64,000 bases of DNA from Actinoplanes lutulentus (GTDB lineage: Bacteria > Actinomycetota > Actinomycetes > Mycobacteriales > Micromonosporaceae). Below the pieces are notes generated by a model, which did no database searches, was not told the origin of the DNA, and saw only the letters and a list, made by a program, of their open reading frames with translations. The position numbers and the translations under genes were made by a program. Position 1 is the stretch's first letter, and every line of letters begins with the position of its first letter. The DNA lies in contig NZ_QLMJ01000002.1 of NCBI RefSeq assembly GCF_003259845.1, forward strand, positions 62,001 to 126,000, read 5' to 3'. This document shows positions 16,922-25,510 of the stretch, piece by piece.

Positions 16922-18070
16922 TCAGCCGCGCAGCAAGCGGGCGTTGAGCGCCATGTTCGCGGCGAACTGATCGTTCACCACCTGGTGTTTCTCCAGCCGC
17001 AGTTGCACGGCCGGGTCGTAACGGCCCAGCTTCACCCAGCCGTCGGCGAACCAGCCGTTGTCGCTGCCGGTGCCGTCGACGAAAGCGCGATAGGTCGTCC
17101 CGCCGGGCCAGGCCACGGTGACGAGCAGGGCGGCGAAAGCCGCCATGTCCGCGTCGGTCCACCAGCTGCCGCGGTCACGCGCTTCCACGACGTACGCCAT
17201 GACGCCGTTGCCGTGCCCGACGTCCTGACCCGGTCGTTTCGCCGACTCCCAGACATCGCTCCAGAAATAGGCCCGCGCATCGGCCGGATTACGGCGCAGC
17301 TGGCCCCGCAGCCGGGTCGCGATGGTGTCCGCCACCGTGGTGTACCGCGACTTGCGCCCGGCGTCCCCGGTGAGCCGGGCCAGGTTCAGCGCGATCAGCG
17401 CCCAGTGCGCCGCCATGTGCGTGCGCTCCCGGTAGATCGTGTCGTCGGCGCCCCGCGCGTACCACTTCTCGAAGATGTCCACCTCGGCGAACGCCAGCAG
17501 CTTGTCGTAGCGCGCGCGGTAACCGCCGTCGCCGAAGACGCCCGGGTTCTCCCGCATCGTGGTGAGCAGCGTGGTGGCGTACCGCCAGAAGTAGCTCTCG
17601 TAGAGCGGCACCTCGTCGCCGTGCTCGCCGGACTTGCTCGACGCCCAGCCGCGGTAACGGTCGGAGAACCCGCTCTGCGGCAGCGCCGCCGACGGTTTCG
17701 CCGACGCCACCACGTTCTCGGTGAACGTGAGCGCCCGGTCGAGGTATCGGCGCTGGTCGGTGGCCCGGAACATGGCCACGCAGGAGTCGACGTCGTAGGA
17801 GAGGTCGTAGTGGTCGCGGCTGTCGGCGGACCGGCTCAGCGGCAGGCCGTGCCGGTATTGGTAATCCCAGCTCTTCTGGAACACGGCGGCCCAGTGCGAC
17901 ACCGGTTTCACCTTCAGCCGGTCCTGTTTCGACGGGGCCGCGGCCGGCATCGGGTCACGGATCTCCGGCACCTCGTGGCCGCTGACCGCGGTGTGCGCCG
18001 CCGCGGTTCCGGCCGCGGCGAGGGCACCGGCGCCTAATAGAAGGAGGTTGCGCCTGCTCAGGGATCTCAT
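16922..18070 (-). CDS. Tat-exported helical-barrel protein, possible glycan-active enzyme
   Basis: A 382-residue protein whose start (ATG 18070) overlaps the previous stop as ATGA. It begins MRSLSRRNLLLLGAGAL, a twin-arginine signal. The mature part is helical with repeated aromatic segments (YDLSYDVDSCVAMF, YRGWASSKSGEHGDEV, THMAAHWALIALNLARL, GNGVMAYVVEARD). This spacing suggests an (alpha/alpha) toroid as in six-hairpin glycosidases and uronate lyases or hydrolases. No family signature was recognised, so the catalytic role is unproven. Export by Tat in a polysaccharide operon fits a lyase or hydrolase for polymer turnover. Confidence 0.55.
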   Translation of the reverse strand: MRSLSRRNLLLLGAGALAAAGTAAAHTAVSGHEVPEIRDPMPAAAPSKQDRLKVKPVSHWAAVFQKSWDYQYRHGLPLSRSADSRDHYDLSYDVDSCVAMFRATDQRRYLDRALTFTENVVASAKPSAALPQSGFSDRYRGWASSKSGEHGDEVPLYESYFWRYATTLLTTMRENPGVFGDGGYRARYDKLLAFAEVDIFEKWYARGADDTIYRERTHMAAHWALIALNLARLTGDAGRKSRYTTVADTIATRLRGQLRRNPADARAYFWSDVWESAKRPGQDVGHGNGVMAYVVEARDRGSWWTDADMAAFAALLVTVAWPGGTTYRAFVDGTGSDNGWFADGWVKLGRYDPAVQLRLEKHQVVNDQFAANMALNARLLRG

Positions 18071-19302
18071 CGGGGCACCGGCTCTCGGTCTCTCATGACC
18101 GGTACAACTTCGCGGGAAGGGGTCTCGGCGCGGGGCAGGGCGGCCGCGGCGGCGAGCGCCGCGAAGATCCAGGCGAGCCGGGAGTCGTAGTAGTCGCCGG
18201 AGAACAGGCTGCTCAACGCCACGAACACGGCCGCGGCGACGCAGAGGCCGGTCAGCTGCGGGCGGGCGCCGCCCCGGTAAACCAGACGGGTCCAGAGCAC
18301 CACCGAGGTGGTCAGCAGGGCCAGACCGGCCAGGCCACCCTCGGCGGCGACGGCGAGCAGATAGTTGTGCGGGTACTCCACCATCTGGTTCACGCCGATC
18401 TCGCCGAAGAAGCCGTCCAGGCCGGCGCCGGCGATCGGATGGGTCAGGAACAGGTTCCAGGCGGCCGCCCAGATCGACGTGCGGTCCGACAGGTACTGCT
18501 CCTGGACGGTCTGCTCGACGAACCGCTCCTGGAACAGGCTGGTGAACTCCGGCGGCGAGAACGCCCACAGCGCGCCGACTACCGCGAGCAGGAACACCAC
18601 GGCCGCGGCGATCGGACCGGCTTTGAGCCGGCGGCGCACCTTGAGCAGCGCGTACCCGCCGACCACCCCTCCTGCCAGCAGGCCGGCCCGGGAACCGGAG
18701 AGCACCGCGGCGAGCAGGAACAACGGGGTCACCAGCAGCGGCAGCAGCTTGCCGGTGACCATGTACAGCGCCACCGCGGCGATCACACCGAGCAGCTGGA
18801 TGCGGACGAAGACGTTCGGGCCGCCACCGAACGCGGAGTACCGGCCCTGCTCGCCCGGCCCGCTGATCAGCAGGGCCTGCAGGGCGAACACGATCGCGGC
18901 GGCGAACATCAGGACGAACGTCGTGCGGATGACCGGTTCGGGGTCGCTTACCGCGTACCCATAGAAGGCTAGGACCAGGACGCCGAGAAGGACCAGGTCG
19001 AGGGTTTGCGGGCCGATCCGCGAAGCGGGAGGCGCCCAGAGCGCCGAGCCGATCTGGAAGAGGAAGAACAGGACCGCGACGAGCAGCCAGCCCTCCCGGC
19101 GGGTCGGCGCCTGCTGCAGCGCGGGGCGGCGGGCCAGATCGATGGCGAGCAGGACCAGCGCGATGATCAGGCCGATCACCCGCAGGTCCACCCAGGCGAG
19201 TTCGAGGAAACCGGCCCGGTCGAGGGTGTACCGGCCGCCGATCGTCACCAGGACCAGTACCAGTCCCGGTGCGAAGAAGGCCTGCTTGGGCACCCTGGTC
19301 AC
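18067..19302 (-). CDS. O-antigen ligase/polymerase-family membrane protein (Wzy/WaaL-like)
   Basis: A 411-residue protein with about ten to eleven membrane helices and one large external loop (FSPPEFTSLFQERFVEQTVQEQY, then RTSIWAAAWNLFLTHPIAGAGLDGFF). The loop with ...R-(S/T)-IW..A and HP..G.G, followed by PHNYLLAVAAEGGL, is the signature of the Wzy_C/O-antigen ligase family. It should polymerise or transfer lipid-linked repeat units outside the membrane. The GTG start overlaps the flippase stop (GTGA). Confidence 0.8.
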   Translation of the reverse strand: MTRVPKQAFFAPGLVLVLVTIGGRYTLDRAGFLELAWVDLRVIGLIIALVLLAIDLARRPALQQAPTRREGWLLVAVLFFLFQIGSALWAPPASRIGPQTLDLVLLGVLVLAFYGYAVSDPEPVIRTTFVLMFAAAIVFALQALLISGPGEQGRYSAFGGGPNVFVRIQLLGVIAAVALYMVTGKLLPLLVTPLFLLAAVLSGSRAGLLAGGVVGGYALLKVRRRLKAGPIAAAVVFLLAVVGALWAFSPPEFTSLFQERFVEQTVQEQYLSDRTSIWAAAWNLFLTHPIAGAGLDGFFGEIGVNQMVEYPHNYLLAVAAEGGLAGLALLTTSVVLWTRLVYRGGARPQLTGLCVAAAVFVALSSLFSGDYYDSRLAWIFAALAAAAALPRAETPSREVVPVMRDREPVPR

Positions 19303-20570
19303 TTCGTGACGACCCGGGTGGCGATGAGCGCGAAGATCAGGCAGGCGCCGTAACCGAGCAGTGAGCCCCAGGCCGCGCCGAGGATGCCGATCTTGGGGAT
19401 GAGCAGGATGTACGCGGCGAAGCTGACCACGAACCCGGTGATCTCGGCGGCCGAGACGAGACCGCCGTGGCCTTTGGCGATCAGCAGGCCGAGGCTGACC
19501 CGGGACACCGCGTAGAGGCCGGCCGCGGCCACCAGCGGCAGCACGATCACTTTTGCCGGCGCGTAGTGGTGGCCGAACAGCGGCTCGATCAGCAGGTACA
19601 ACCCGCCGGCCGCGAACGGGACCACCACCAGGACGTAAACGGCGGCGGCCACCACGATCTTCTTGGCCTGCAGGGTGCCCTCACGGTAGGAGGCACGCCA
19701 GCGGCCCAGACGCGAGTCCGCGTACGCCCGCAGCGGCCACGCCAGCAGCTCGGTCATCGTGGCGACCGAGGCGTAGAGGCCCAGTGCCGCCGTCGAGGCG
19801 AGCGCCGGGATGACCAGGCGGTCCACCCGCAGCATCGCCATGTTCGACAGCGCCGCCGGGAACAGCGACAGACCCTCGCGCCGGACCAGGCGGTTCTGCG
19901 CTGCCGTGATCGGGCTGTCGGTGTCGAGGACCGGCAGCCGCAGCCAGATCACCAGGTACACGATCGTCGGTGCGGCCCCGGCCACCAGGTACGCGAGGAA
20001 CCAGGTCTCCGGGTGCGCGGCGCCTGCGACGTAGAGCGCGACCAGCCCGCCGAGCAGCAGCACCGCCTCGATGACCCGGCAGAACAGGAAGTCACGGACC
20101 CGGCCGACCGCGATCGCGATCGACCGGGTGGCCAGGCCGGCCGCTTCGATCAGCGCGTACCAGGCGAGCATCCCGATGATCAGCGCGCCGGGGGTGTACC
20201 GCTGCGGCGCGACCAGCGCGTAGAGCACGGCGCCGCCGAGGAACAGCAGAGCGGGTACGGCCAGCAGGCTCGCGTACGCGCGGACCGCCGGCGCCGGCGA
20301 GACGTTGTGATAGCTGGCCACGAAGCTGCGTTCGGTGCCGAGCAGCAGCACCTGGGTGGCGAGGTAGACCACCTGCAGCATCAGGGCGACCTCACCGCGG
20401 TGGGTGGGGGTGAGCGAGCGGACCATCAGGATGTTCGCGGCGAGGGCGACCACCCCGGTGAGCACCTGCGAGGCGAGCAGCTGGATGTACGGCTCCCGCA
20501 GCATGCGCAGCAGCCAGGGGAACGGGTCGCCGCGTTTGCTCGGGGTCTGTCGTACCTGGAGCTCACTCAC
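19299..20570 (-). CDS. Polysaccharide flippase of the MOP superfamily (Wzx-like)
   Basis: A 423-residue integral membrane protein with about 12 helices, beginning with a cytoplasmic arm and ILLASQVLTGVVALAANI-type first helix (YIQLLASQVLTGVVALAAN). Conserved features are MVRSLTPTHRGEVALML and the Arg/Asp pairs in RVDRLVIPALAS. It should flip the lipid-linked repeat unit. It starts at GTG 20570 inside the end of the Wzz-like gene (8-base overlap) and is coupled to the ligase by GTGA. Confidence 0.8.
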   Translation of the reverse strand: MSELQVRQTPSKRGDPFPWLLRMLREPYIQLLASQVLTGVVALAANILMVRSLTPTHRGEVALMLQVVYLATQVLLLGTERSFVASYHNVSPAPAVRAYASLLAVPALLFLGGAVLYALVAPQRYTPGALIIGMLAWYALIEAAGLATRSIAIAVGRVRDFLFCRVIEAVLLLGGLVALYVAGAAHPETWFLAYLVAGAAPTIVYLVIWLRLPVLDTDSPITAAQNRLVRREGLSLFPAALSNMAMLRVDRLVIPALASTAALGLYASVATMTELLAWPLRAYADSRLGRWRASYREGTLQAKKIVVAAAVYVLVVVPFAAGGLYLLIEPLFGHHYAPAKVIVLPLVAAAGLYAVSRVSLGLLIAKGHGGLVSAAEITGFVVSFAAYILLIPKIGILGAAWGSLLGYGACLIFALIATRVVTK

Positions 20571-22131
20571 CTTTCCGCTGCTCCTCTTCCGGCTTCTCCG
20601 GCTCCTGCTGCTCGGGTTCTCGCTGGGCGGGGACCTCGGGCTCGATGGCGCCCTGCACCACGCCGGCGGCCTGCGCCACGCTGGCCCGGCCGCGGGCCGG
20701 ACCGACCGGCGGCAGCGAGACGAACGTGTCCTCCATCCGGTGCCAGGTCGGGGTCACCGGGTCCGGGAGCAGGCCGATACTGTCCAGGCCGGTGCCGCTG
20801 TCCAGGCCGGTCTGCACCTCGGCGACCACCTCGTGCCAGTCCTTGCCGGTCGGCAGCTTGCGGGGCAGCGCGTTGAGCACCGCACCGGAGACCCGCGCGC
20901 CGACCCGCTGGAGCAGGTCCATCGACTTCTCCACCTCGGCGGCGCGGGTGCGGTTCGCCCGGACCACCAGCAGCGCGCTGTCGGTGACCTGGCTGAGCAC
21001 CGCGGCGTCGGCGACACCGTGCAGCGCCGGGGAGTCGACAAGCACGATGTCGAAACGTTCGGTGAGGGTACGCACGGTGGCGCCCAGCCGCGGCGACGCG
21101 AGGATCTCGCCGGGGTCGGGCACGTTCTCTCCCGAGGGCAGCACTGTCACCCGGCCGCCGAGCGAGGTCTGCAGCACGTCGGGCATCCTGGCGTCACCGG
21201 TGAGCACCTCGGCCAGCCCGCGCGACGACTCCAGGTCGAGGTATCGGCCCAGTCCGGGCGTACGCAGGTTGGCGTCGACCACCGCGACCCGGGCGCCGGT
21301 CTCGGCCATCGCGATCGCCAGCCCGCAGGTCACCGCGGTGGTGCCCTCCCGGCGGCTGGAGCCGGTGAGCAGCACCGACCGGCCCCGCCCGGACGGCCCG
21401 GACGCCCGGCTCGCGTCGGCGAACTCCGGCAGCAGGCTGCGCAGCCGGCGGAACGCCTCGGCCAATGCCTGGTCCGGGTCGGTGGTACGCCGGTTGCCGA
21501 GAGCGATGATCCCGACCGTGCCGAGACCGAGCCGGCGCAGGTCGTCCTCCTCGGCCACCGTCTTCGCGGTCGCCTCTCGGATCGCCACCGCGATCGCGCC
21601 GATCAGCAGGCCGAGCACGGCCGCGAAGCCCACGTTGCGCAGCAGGTTCGTCGGTTCCTCCACGGTGACCGCGTCCTGAACGATCGAGATGGCCGGCGCC
21701 GGCGCGTCGCTGTCACCGGTCGTGCCGATCTGCCGGGCCAGGCTGACCAGCACCGACGCGGCCGTGGTGACGATCTGCCGGCTGCTCTCCGCCTCGGTGT
21801 CGGTCGCCGAGATCTGCAGCAGGTCGGTGCCCTCCTTGACCTGCGCGGACAGGCTCTTCTGCACCTGTTCGGCGGTCACGTCCGGGCCGAGCCGGTCGAC
21901 CACGCCGTTCGCCACCCGCGGGCCGGTCAGCAGCGCGATGTAGGAGTTCAGCCGGCGGGCGTCGGCATCCGGGTCACCGTTCCCGCCGGTGACGAACACG
22001 ATCATGGAGGATTTGTGCACGGGCGGCCCGGTCAGCGTCAGGCCCGCCGCGACACCGATCGCGACGATCACCGGCACCAGCAGCCAGAGCCATCGACGCC
22101 GGCAGGCCCTGATGTACGCACGCAGTTCCAC
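20563..22131 (-). CDS. Wzz/BY-kinase-like chain-length protein with degenerate Walker A
   Basis: A 522-residue fusion. The N-terminal Wzz region has two membrane helices (RWLWLLVPVIVAIGVAAGL and VGFAAVLGLLIGAIAVAI) flanking an external domain; the C-terminal CapB-like ATPase domain follows. In bacterial tyrosine kinases the P-loop reads GEGKST; here it reads REGTTA within SSRREGTTAVT, so the essential Lys and the Ser/Thr after it are replaced. Walker A' (VAVVDANLR) and Walker B (FDIVLVDSPA) persist. The tail is Glu/Pro/Gln-rich with no Tyr cluster. It is therefore probably a non-catalytic co-polymerase. Confidence 0.75.
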   Translation of the reverse strand: MELRAYIRACRRRWLWLLVPVIVAIGVAAGLTLTGPPVHKSSMIVFVTGGNGDPDADARRLNSYIALLTGPRVANGVVDRLGPDVTAEQVQKSLSAQVKEGTDLLQISATDTEAESSRQIVTTAASVLVSLARQIGTTGDSDAPAPAISIVQDAVTVEEPTNLLRNVGFAAVLGLLIGAIAVAIREATAKTVAEEDDLRRLGLGTVGIIALGNRRTTDPDQALAEAFRRLRSLLPEFADASRASGPSGRGRSVLLTGSSRREGTTAVTCGLAIAMAETGARVAVVDANLRTPGLGRYLDLESSRGLAEVLTGDARMPDVLQTSLGGRVTVLPSGENVPDPGEILASPRLGATVRTLTERFDIVLVDSPALHGVADAAVLSQVTDSALLVVRANRTRAAEVEKSMDLLQRVGARVSGAVLNALPRKLPTGKDWHEVVAEVQTGLDSGTGLDSIGLLPDPVTPTWHRMEDTFVSLPPVGPARGRASVAQAAGVVQGAIEPEVPAQREPEQQEPEKPEEEQRKGE

Positions 22132-22150
22132 GCTGACTTCCCCCGCTTCG

Positions 22151-23395
22151 TCAGGACTGCTCGGAGAGGACCGGACGTTTCGCCGCCGACCGGTTGAGTA
22201 CTTCCTCGAAACGGTCGAAGAGCAGGTCCCGGGAGAACCGCTCGACGGCCAGCTGATGCGCGGCCTCCCGCGCCCGTTTCAGCCACAGCTCGTCGCGCAG
22301 GTGCCTCACCAGCAGCGACGCCGCCTCCTCGGTGTTCTCCGGGTCGAGCACCAGCCCGGCGCCGGTCTCGCGCAGCAGGTCGGCCTGCCAGCCGCCGTAG
22401 TTGATGGCGATCGGCCGCGACGCCGCGAGCGCGTCGAAGAACTTGTTCGCCGAGTTGTCCCACAGCCCGCGGATCGGGCGGACGAAACTGGTCGACATGG
22501 TGGCCGCGCCGAGGATCACCGGGAGCTCGGATTTCGGCACCTTCTCCCACATGTGCACGACGTTGCCGAGCAGGCCGTGGTCGGCGGCCAGCTCCTTTGT
22601 GGGCTCCCACTCCTTGCCGTGCCCGACGATCAGCACCCGGATGTCCGGGTCGATCTCCACCATCCGGGAGGCGGCGCGCACGATGTAGTCGACGCCGTTC
22701 ACCGCGCCGAGAGCGCCCGTGTAGACGAGCAGCGGGCGGTCGCCGAGCCAGTCGTGCCGGGCACGGAAGGCCTGCACGGCCTCCGCGGAGACGGTGAAGA
22801 GATCCAGGTCGGCGGCGTTCGGGATGACCGTCGTGCGGGTCTTCGGCCGGCGCTTCGTGATGCCGGCAGCCATCCCGGGGGACAGGGCGATGACCTCGGA
22901 CGCGTTGCGGTAGGCGAAGTTCGCCAGGGCGCCGGCCAGGCCACGGGCGAGCGGGTTGCGCAGCGCGCCCATCTCGATCGGCACCTCGGGCCACAGGTCG
23001 CGGACCTCGAAGACGAACGGCACCCGGCGCAGTTTCGCCGCGATCACCCCGGGCACGGCCACGGTCAGCGGCGTGCTGGTGGCGAAGACCAGATCGGCTT
23101 TCAGCCGGGCGGCTCGCGCCGCCGCGAGCACCATGAACTCGGCGAAGGCGCGCAGCCGCCGGGCATAGGACATGTTGTTCGAGTACGGGATCCGGAACCA
23201 GTGCACCCGTACCCCGTCGTCCTCGGTCACCTTCCAGCCCAGGTCCCGGTCGCCCGGCGTGATGTCCGTGGTGATCACGTCGACGGTGTGGCCACGGGCG
23301 ACCAGCCGGCGCGCCTGCTCGTACGAGCGGATGCCGCCGGCCATCCCCGGATTGCAGTAGTACTGGTGGATGTAGACGATGTGCACCTCAGCCAC
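22151..23395 (-). CDS. Glycosyltransferase family 4
   Basis: A 414-residue GT-B enzyme. IHQYYCNPGMAGGIRSYE is the WbuB-like N-terminal loop that accommodates the acceptor; FEVRDLWPEVPIEMG is typical of lipopolysaccharide and teichuronic type GT4; the C-terminal part has VLIVGHGKEW and the E-x7-E-like donor site around DNSANKFFDALAASRPI. It is inner-membrane associated and probably adds a sugar to the lipid-linked repeat unit. It overlaps the aminotransferase gene by 8 bases. Confidence 0.8.
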   Translation of the reverse strand: MAEVHIVYIHQYYCNPGMAGGIRSYEQARRLVARGHTVDVITTDITPGDRDLGWKVTEDDGVRVHWFRIPYSNNMSYARRLRAFAEFMVLAAARAARLKADLVFATSTPLTVAVPGVIAAKLRRVPFVFEVRDLWPEVPIEMGALRNPLARGLAGALANFAYRNASEVIALSPGMAAGITKRRPKTRTTVIPNAADLDLFTVSAEAVQAFRARHDWLGDRPLLVYTGALGAVNGVDYIVRAASRMVEIDPDIRVLIVGHGKEWEPTKELAADHGLLGNVVHMWEKVPKSELPVILGAATMSTSFVRPIRGLWDNSANKFFDALAASRPIAINYGGWQADLLRETGAGLVLDPENTEEAASLLVRHLRDELWLKRAREAAHQLAVERFSRDLLFDRFEEVLNRSAAKRPVLSEQS

Positions 23396-24512
23396 CCCGT
23401 TTGCTGGTCGAACGGACCACGTCGGCGACGCGCTCCCGGTCGCGCGCGGTGAGCGCGGAACCGCTGGGCAGGCAGAGCCCGCGATGGAACAGGTCGGCGC
23501 TGACGTCGCCGCCGCGCATCACGCAGTCCTGGAAGACCGGCTGCAGGTGCATCGGTTTCCACGCGGGCCGGGCCTCGATGTCGTGCCGGGCCAGCTCGGC
23601 GATGATCCGGTCGCGGCCCTCGTCGACCAGCAGGCAGGTGAGCCAGTAGTTCGGTGTCCCGTAGTCGGCGATCGGCATGAACGTCATGCCGGGCAGGTCA
23701 CCGAGCGCCTGCCGGTAGAACTCGAACGTCTCGCGCCGGGCGGCGATCATCTGCTCCAGGCGCTGCACCTGGCCCCGGCCGACCGCGGCGAGCAGGTTGC
23801 TGAGCCGGTAGTTGTAGCCGACGCTGCGGTGCTCGTAGTGCGCCACCGGCTCGCGGGCCTGGGTGGCGAGGTGCCGGGCCTGCTTGGCGATCCGGCCGTC
23901 GTCGGTGACCAGCATCCCGCCGCCACCGGTGGTGATGATCTTGTTGCCGTTGAACGACAGGACACCGGCCAGCCCGAACGAGCCGGCCGCCCGGCCCTGA
24001 TAGGTCGCGCCGAGAGCCTCCGCGGAGTCCTCGATCAGCGGGACGCCGTACCGGTCGCAGGCGGTCAGCAGCGGTTCGTAATCGGCGCACTGGCCGTACA
24101 TGTCGACGGCGATCACCGCGCGGGGCAGCTGGCCGCGCTCGGCCCGGGACGCGAGCTCGTCGGCGATCAGGTCGGGGTCGACGTTCCAGCTGTCCGGGGT
24201 GCTGTCCACGAAGACCGGGCGGGCGCCGAGGTACATCACCGCGTTGGCGCTGGCGGCGAACGTGAACGACGGCACCAGCACGGTGTCGCCGCGCCGCACC
24301 CCGGCGGCGATCAGGGCCAGGTGCAGCGCCGCGGTGCCGCTGCTCAGCGCGACCGCGTGCCGCACACCGACCAGCTCGGCGACCTGGTCCTCGAAGGCGT
24401 CCAGGTCGGGGCCGACCGGGGCCACCCAGTTCGAGTCGAACGCCTTGAGCAGCAGCTTGCGCTCCAGGTCGCTGACGTCCGGTGGAGAGAGGAAGATGCG
24501 TGCGTCAGTCAT
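23388..24512 (-). CDS. DegT/DnrJ/EryC1/StrS-family sugar aminotransferase
   Basis: A 374-residue PLP-dependent nucleotide-sugar aminotransferase. SSGTAALHLAL is the PLP-phosphate site, EDSAEALGA carries the Asp that contacts the pyridine N, and SFNGNKIITTGGGGML carries the Schiff-base Lys. It resembles enzymes making 4-amino-4,6-dideoxy sugars for surface glycans. Its product supplies an amine that could be acylated by the FemAB-like enzymes. It overlaps both neighbours by 8 bases. No sugar dehydratase lies in the window. Confidence 0.85.
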   Translation of the reverse strand: MTDARIFLSPPDVSDLERKLLLKAFDSNWVAPVGPDLDAFEDQVAELVGVRHAVALSSGTAALHLALIAAGVRRGDTVLVPSFTFAASANAVMYLGARPVFVDSTPDSWNVDPDLIADELASRAERGQLPRAVIAVDMYGQCADYEPLLTACDRYGVPLIEDSAEALGATYQGRAAGSFGLAGVLSFNGNKIITTGGGGMLVTDDGRIAKQARHLATQAREPVAHYEHRSVGYNYRLSNLLAAVGRGQVQRLEQMIAARRETFEFYRQALGDLPGMTFMPIADYGTPNYWLTCLLVDEGRDRIIAELARHDIEARPAWKPMHLQPVFQDCVMRGGDVSADLFHRGLCLPSGSALTARDRERVADVVRSTSKRGG

Positions 24513-25275
24513 GAACCCGGGTCCTCACCGCCATGATCGGCCAGGCGGGGTGCAGGCCCTGGCGTCGGATCCACATCGGCGAATCGCCCGGGTGCATGGC
24601 CGGGCGCAGCGTCGTGGCGAAACTGCGATAACCCGCGTCCCGCGCGACGCGCACGTCACGCTCACGGAAATCGACGGCGGGATGTCCGTACGGGGCGGCG
24701 AAGTCGGTGACCTCGATGCCGAGCTCGTCCTCGATCTCGCGTTTCGAGTCGCGGATCTCCCGGGCCGCGGTCTCGTCGTCCTGGTCGGCGAGGCGGTGGT
24801 GGGTCACCGTGTGCGATCCGAACTGGAACCCGGCCGCGGACAACTGCCGGCAGTCCTGCCAGGTCAGGTTGCCCTGCTGGCCGACCATGCCGGAGGTCAG
24901 GAAGAACATCGCCGGAACCTTCATCTCCAGCAGGATCGGGGCGGCCACGTCACGCCAGCTCAGGTGCGCGTCGTCGAAGGAGAGGCAGAACATCGGGCCG
25001 GTCAGCGGCTTGTCGCCGGCCAGCACGGCGAGGGCCTCGTCCCACCCGATCATCGGGCCGTGCCGGCTCAGGGTGCGCAGGTGGCGGCGCAGGTCGCCGG
25101 CGTACGCCGGGAGGACGTCGTGGTAGAACGGGAAGTAGAGGCCCGGTGCGCTGGGCAGGCGGCGGAGGAGTCCGGCGGGCGCCAGGATCCGGCCCTGGGT
25201 CCGGGGATGCGCCCGCAGCCGGCTACGCAGCCCGAGCTCGTTCAGGCGCTTCTTCAGCGCCGTGGGCGGGTGCAT
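24505..25275 (-). CDS. Polysaccharide deacetylase (NodB-like), first gene of operon
   Basis: A 256-residue protein with the carbohydrate esterase 4 fold. CLSFDDAH gives the catalytic Asp and metal Asp (motif 1), and GSHTVTHHRL gives the H-x3-H metal pair (motif 2). APYGHPAVDF is motif 3. There is no signal peptide, so it may act in the cytoplasm or on a lipid-linked sugar. ATG 25275 has AAGGGGG upstream; an upstream in-frame start at 25308 is less likely. It opens the minus-strand operon 13609-25275. Confidence 0.8.
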   Translation of the reverse strand: MHPPTALKKRLNELGLRSRLRAHPRTQGRILAPAGLLRRLPSAPGLYFPFYHDVLPAYAGDLRRHLRTLSRHGPMIGWDEALAVLAGDKPLTGPMFCLSFDDAHLSWRDVAAPILLEMKVPAMFFLTSGMVGQQGNLTWQDCRQLSAAGFQFGSHTVTHHRLADQDDETAAREIRDSKREIEDELGIEVTDFAAPYGHPAVDFRERDVRVARDAGYRSFATTLRPAMHPGDSPMWIRRQGLHPAWPIMAVRTRVHD

Positions 25276-25406
25276 GGTCCCCCTTCGGTCTCGTTTGGTC
25301 TCGACCACGAAGGGCCACGACGCTCTGCGCCCCGCGGCTCTTCACCCACGATGGCAAATGCGTACGGGCAACGGCAGTAGCAATTGTCATAAGGAACGCG
25401 AGTATT

Positions 25407-25418
25407 ATTCACGTGAAT
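25407..25418. promoter_or_regulatory. 12-bp perfect palindrome in divergent promoter region
   Basis: ATTCACGTGAAT lies in an AT-rich stretch (25370-25450) between the deacetylase gene and the divergent FemAB-like gene. It is the only short perfect palindrome noticed in this gap and could bind a regulator of both units. Confidence 0.4.
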
Positions 25419-25510
25419 GGGAATTGGTCCGAACGGGTCATTGTGGAATAGGTGCGAGGGTGGGCACCATCCGACCGCGGCGCCTATTTCTGATCGGGGA
25501 TACCTCAACC

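Noticed and set aside
15617..18037. 806-codon open frame antisense to the polysaccharide genes
   Set aside because: It mirrors several well-supported genes on the other strand and has no recognisable domain.
25262..25510. N-terminal extension of the divergent FemAB-like gene
   Set aside because: The sequence is unlike protein, overlaps the divergent promoter, and contains the palindrome.
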